Shown in pieces: positions 61,758-64,000 of a stretch of 64,000 nt of DNA. The notes beneath the pieces were generated by a model. It saw nothing but the letters and a program-made list of their open reading frames with translations, did no database searches and was not told the DNA's origin. The stretch comes from CAKZSB01 sp964573105 (GTDB lineage Bacteria; Pseudomonadota; Gammaproteobacteria; Granulosicoccales; Granulosicoccaceae). Within the stretch, counting starts at the first letter, position 1; every line of letters begins with the position of its first letter. The translations under genes and the position numbers were made by a program. The stretch lies in contig CAZNIS010000016.1 in assembly GCA_964573105.1 (NCBI GenBank), positions 1 to 64,000 on the forward strand. The letters run 5' to 3'.

Positions 61758-62879
61758 CTACAAACGGGTATTGCCTGTCTGTTTTGGAAAGTAGTCTTCG
61801 CAGTTACCTTCGCGCCGCACGTCAGCCGTTGCACAGTGCAGGCCACCGCCAAACGGATAGGCGTCTCTGAATGGCAGCGGCAGCACCTCCATCCCGAGTT
61901 TGTCCATCTGTTCCATCTGATTGTGTTCACTGGCCTCAACGATGACCGTCTTGTGATCGAGCACCAGGCAATTCATCGATAGCCAGACGCTGGAGTAACA
62001 CAGCGGCGGTGGTGAGTTGTGAACGGGTGTGGCCGCGTCGACGATCTCCCAGTCATTGTTATTGAAAATCTGGCGCTGTTCATCGGGCAAGGGGCGGTTC
62101 GGATTGTTGATAATCAAACCGGGCCGGAGCGGCACAAACGTCGCGTCGATATGGATAGGGTAGGGGTCACCCGGGAAATTGACCGAGTGCACGCGGTGAT
62201 CTGGAAAGTGGCGCTGCAGCCACTGCATGCCGCGACGATTGGTGGTCAGTCCATGCTGGCAGAACAGATCCTTGCCCAGTCGCATAATGTCGGCCGCGTC
62301 GAATAGGGGTTCGTACTCGGTCGTGACGAAATCCAGATTCGCGGTGCGTTGCAGGCGTTCGTCGATAGTAATTTCATCGAAATAACCTGCTTTGTAAGAG
62401 TCTTCTGACAGCCTTGGTCGCGGTGCCTGCTCCCAGCGAAAATCCGGGTCAGCATCAAAATAGTGCTGCATCAGCGGTTGATAGGCGAGGTACTCGAAGT
62501 AGCGGCATCGAAACGACATTGGCGCAGAGAGAATTTCGTTGCCCACTGTCAGCAGGACGTCTCGCGGTGGCATACAGCCGAACATAGAGCCGGTTGAAAA
62601 GTCCGGCGTGTTGACCGCCTGATTCCATTGAATTGGCGTTGGTCGATCGACCAGCACACCGCGACTTTCGAGTAGTTTCGCCAGCGCATCGAGCTGCGCG
62701 TTTGCCTTTTCGACGGTTTCCAGCGGGCGCGGACCCCACATACCGCGCATATCGCTGTCTTCGGGGACCTTAGCTTCGGTGGCGGGTTCCGAAGGGGGGA
62801 TACAAGTGTGGTCGGCGCGACCGACGATCACATGTTTGAGTGGGTCAAATTCGTTCCACGAGCTGACCTTTATCGACAT
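61758..62879 (-). CDS. Glycine amidinotransferase-like enzyme
   Basis: Amidinotransferase of 373 residues, close to the length of arginine:glycine amidinotransferase. The catalytic triad is kept: Asp197 (FDAADIMRLGKDLF), His243 (HIDATFV) and Cys349 (GGGLHCATADV). The enzyme transfers the amidino group of arginine to glycine or another amine, giving guanidinoacetate or an analogue and ornithine. The FDAADIMRLGKDLF segment is especially like the creatine-pathway enzymes, though the acceptor is not fixed. It converges with the molybdoenzyme gene. Confidence 0.9.
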   Translation of the reverse strand: MSIKVSSWNEFDPLKHVIVGRADHTCIPPSEPATEAKVPEDSDMRGMWGPRPLETVEKANAQLDALAKLLESRGVLVDRPTPIQWNQAVNTPDFSTGSMFGCMPPRDVLLTVGNEILSAPMSFRCRYFEYLAYQPLMQHYFDADPDFRWEQAPRPRLSEDSYKAGYFDEITIDERLQRTANLDFVTTEYEPLFDAADIMRLGKDLFCQHGLTTNRRGMQWLQRHFPDHRVHSVNFPGDPYPIHIDATFVPLRPGLIINNPNRPLPDEQRQIFNNNDWEIVDAATPVHNSPPPLCYSSVWLSMNCLVLDHKTVIVEASEHNQMEQMDKLGMEVLPLPFRDAYPFGGGLHCATADVRREGNCEDYFPKQTGNTRL

Positions 62880-63002
62880 CGAAATGCTCCAGATTCGTTG
62901 GAGCGGCCACTATAAATGAGCTTAGCTTGCTTGCAAGGATTAGTTGGGGTTGCGGCGCTACCGGGTAAGCCGGCAGCACCGCAAGATCAGGCGAACTATC
63001 AG

Positions 63003-64000
63003 CTAGGTTGCTGCGGTGCCAGTGTAGCTGCCATCCAGTATTTGTCTGGCGACAGTTGGCCATTCGTGATTGTCAGCCTGAGCCGGGTTGAGCCCGACTT
63101 TCTCCGCATAGTGTGAAATTTCGCGTTTCGACCAGAGGGCAATCTGCTGAAACTCGGTGATGCCGGCCTGATTCAACAAAGCGGCAATGCGTTGGTCTAC
63201 ACCCGGCAACATCGTCAGGTCATCGCCACTGGCAGTGGCGTTGGCACTGTAGCCGATGCTGTCGCTGAGAAAGCTGTCAGACTGTCTGGCGAATACGCGT
63301 GGTTTGGCGCGGTTCGGATTCACTGGCCGCGTATCCGGCGTGGCGGCGGTCGGGCGACTGGTTGTCGTCGATGCCGGGGCAGGCGTTGCCTCAGTGCGTT
63401 TGATCCGGGTTTGCAGCTCGGCATTTTGCGACTTCAGCTGTTGCATCTGTTCGCGCGCGTGTTGCAGCTCGGTGCGATACTGTTCAGATTGTCGATCGGC
63501 AGATTCGAGTGATTGCCTAAGTTCTGATTGCTGCCCCGATGCCTGTTCGGCCTTCAGTGCGCGCTGTCGCCACTGTTCTGCCTCTGCGAGCATCGCATCA
63601 AATTTGCCCTGCAATTTCTGATCGGACGCCTGGCTGGTAATCCCCGTCGCACCGGCAACCGTTCGGGTGGAATCGACCTGGATCTGTGCAATTCGGTTTT
63701 GAAGCTGATTGATGTTGTGGTCTTTTTCAGCCAGCTGCACCTTCAATGCATTCAGTTGTGTGCCCAGTTCGCGGGAGCGCTCATCGGAGGCATCGGCCGG
63801 CGCCGCGGTGGGTGCGCTTGATGATAGCGCTTCGATCTTTGCATTAAGGCGCGCGAGTTCGTTCTCTTTGGCTGTCAGGGTGCGCTGCAGTTTGGCATTG
63901 TTTTGCACCTGCAAGGCGGCATCGGTACGAGATTCAGACTGCGCATTTTGCGCTTCGAAAAGCTGGTCTCGCAGAGACTCGATTTCTCCTGACTGATCGG
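63003..64000 (-). CDS. Coiled-coil protein with C-terminal helix-hairpin-helix (partial)
   Basis: The 5' end lies outside the window; the frame is open to position 64000, and the apparent start at 63914 is only an internal TTG. The first 190 visible residues are a coiled coil rich in Glu, Gln and Lys with few breaks (QLQNRIAQI, QLKSQNAELQTRI), then a Pro/Thr-rich linker. The last 70 residues contain LTMLPGVDQRIAALLNQAGI, then FQQIALWSKREISHYAEKVG, a helix-hairpin-helix fold of the COG3743 type (H3TH, seen in ribosomal-protein-like and nuclease proteins), which suggests a DNA- or nucleoprotein-binding tip. Function unknown. Confidence 0.8.
   Translation of the reverse strand, partial: DQSGEIESLRDQLFEAQNAQSESRTDAALQVQNNAKLQRTLTAKENELARLNAKIEALSSSAPTAAPADASDERSRELGTQLNALKVQLAEKDHNINQLQNRIAQIQVDSTRTVAGATGITSQASDQKLQGKFDAMLAEAEQWRQRALKAEQASGQQSELRQSLESADRQSEQYRTELQHAREQMQQLKSQNAELQTRIKRTEATPAPASTTTSRPTAATPDTRPVNPNRAKPRVFARQSDSFLSDSIGYSANATASGDDLTMLPGVDQRIAALLNQAGITEFQQIALWSKREISHYAEKVGLNPAQADNHEWPTVARQILDGSYTGTAAT

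Overview
The window looks like chromosomal DNA of a free-living, probably marine, gammaproteobacterium. The evidence is an IbpA-type small heat-shock gene with a sigma32-like promoter and a ROSE-like leader, a gltB-gltD pair, a fused indolepyruvate oxidoreductase, a second-type EF-G, a ugpBAEC glycerol-3-phosphate importer and much amino-acid, betaine and guanidino metabolism. The genus cannot be fixed from sequence alone. No rRNA, tRNA, CRISPR array, phage or intact insertion sequence was seen. One 100-N assembly gap (1480-1579) lies inside a palindromic repeat array.

Layout. 0-3 kb: ibpA-like hsp20 diverging from a rhodanese gene, the repeat array with the gap, and two small membrane-protein genes. 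3.2-9.3 kb: gltB-gltD (NADPH glutamate synthase), divergent from a 3.5-kb fused 2-oxoacid:ferredoxin oxidoreductase (10.0-13.5 kb) and an MFS transporter. 14.8-17.9 kb: a single protein joining an ammonium transporter to PAS, GGDEF and EAL domains, preceded by a family VIII-type serine hydrolase. 19.4-27.7 kb: a catabolic neighbourhood with an Asp/Glu racemase, two SDRs, an enolase-superfamily sugar-acid dehydratase-like enzyme, a class II aldolase, a cupin, a MaoC hydratase, a CaiB/BaiF CoA-transferase and an OYE-type flavoenzyme. 28.0-29.9 kb: an unusual exported repeat protein behind a promoter carrying twin palindromic operators. 30.0-36.5 kb: a four-gene 2-oxoacid dehydrogenase complex (E1a-E1b-E2-E3) downstream of a GMC oxidoreductase. 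36.7-38.9 kb: membrane acyltransferase and polytopic partner. 39-43 kb: ureohydrolase (speB-like) divergent from an MFS gene across an inverted repeat, a GlcG/HbpS protein, an orphan LuxR-type response regulator and a small cytochrome c. 43-48 kb: EF-G2, an LprI-like exported protein, a YieH-like phosphatase, an HNH-like small protein and a membrane protein. 48-50 kb: homocysteine methyltransferase and a 2OG-Fe(II) dioxygenase. 50.4-56.7 kb: ugpBAEC, an M17 aminopeptidase and a YbaK/ProX-type tRNA editing protein. 57-64 kb: an exported pair (beta-barrel candidate plus small secreted protein), an EamA exporter, a Mo-bisPGD oxidoreductase, a glycine amidinotransferase-like enzyme and the end of a coiled-coil protein that runs off the window.

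Taken together the genes suggest a heterotroph that assimilates ammonia through GOGAT, oxidises amino acids through 2-oxoacids, handles guanidino and methylated compounds, scavenges glycerol-3-phosphate, and probably ties external or internal ammonium status to cyclic-di-GMP. The most distinctive items are the Amt-PAS-GGDEF-EAL fusion, the repeat protein at 27963-29924 with its operator region, the heat-shock leader of hsp20, and the repeat array at the gap.
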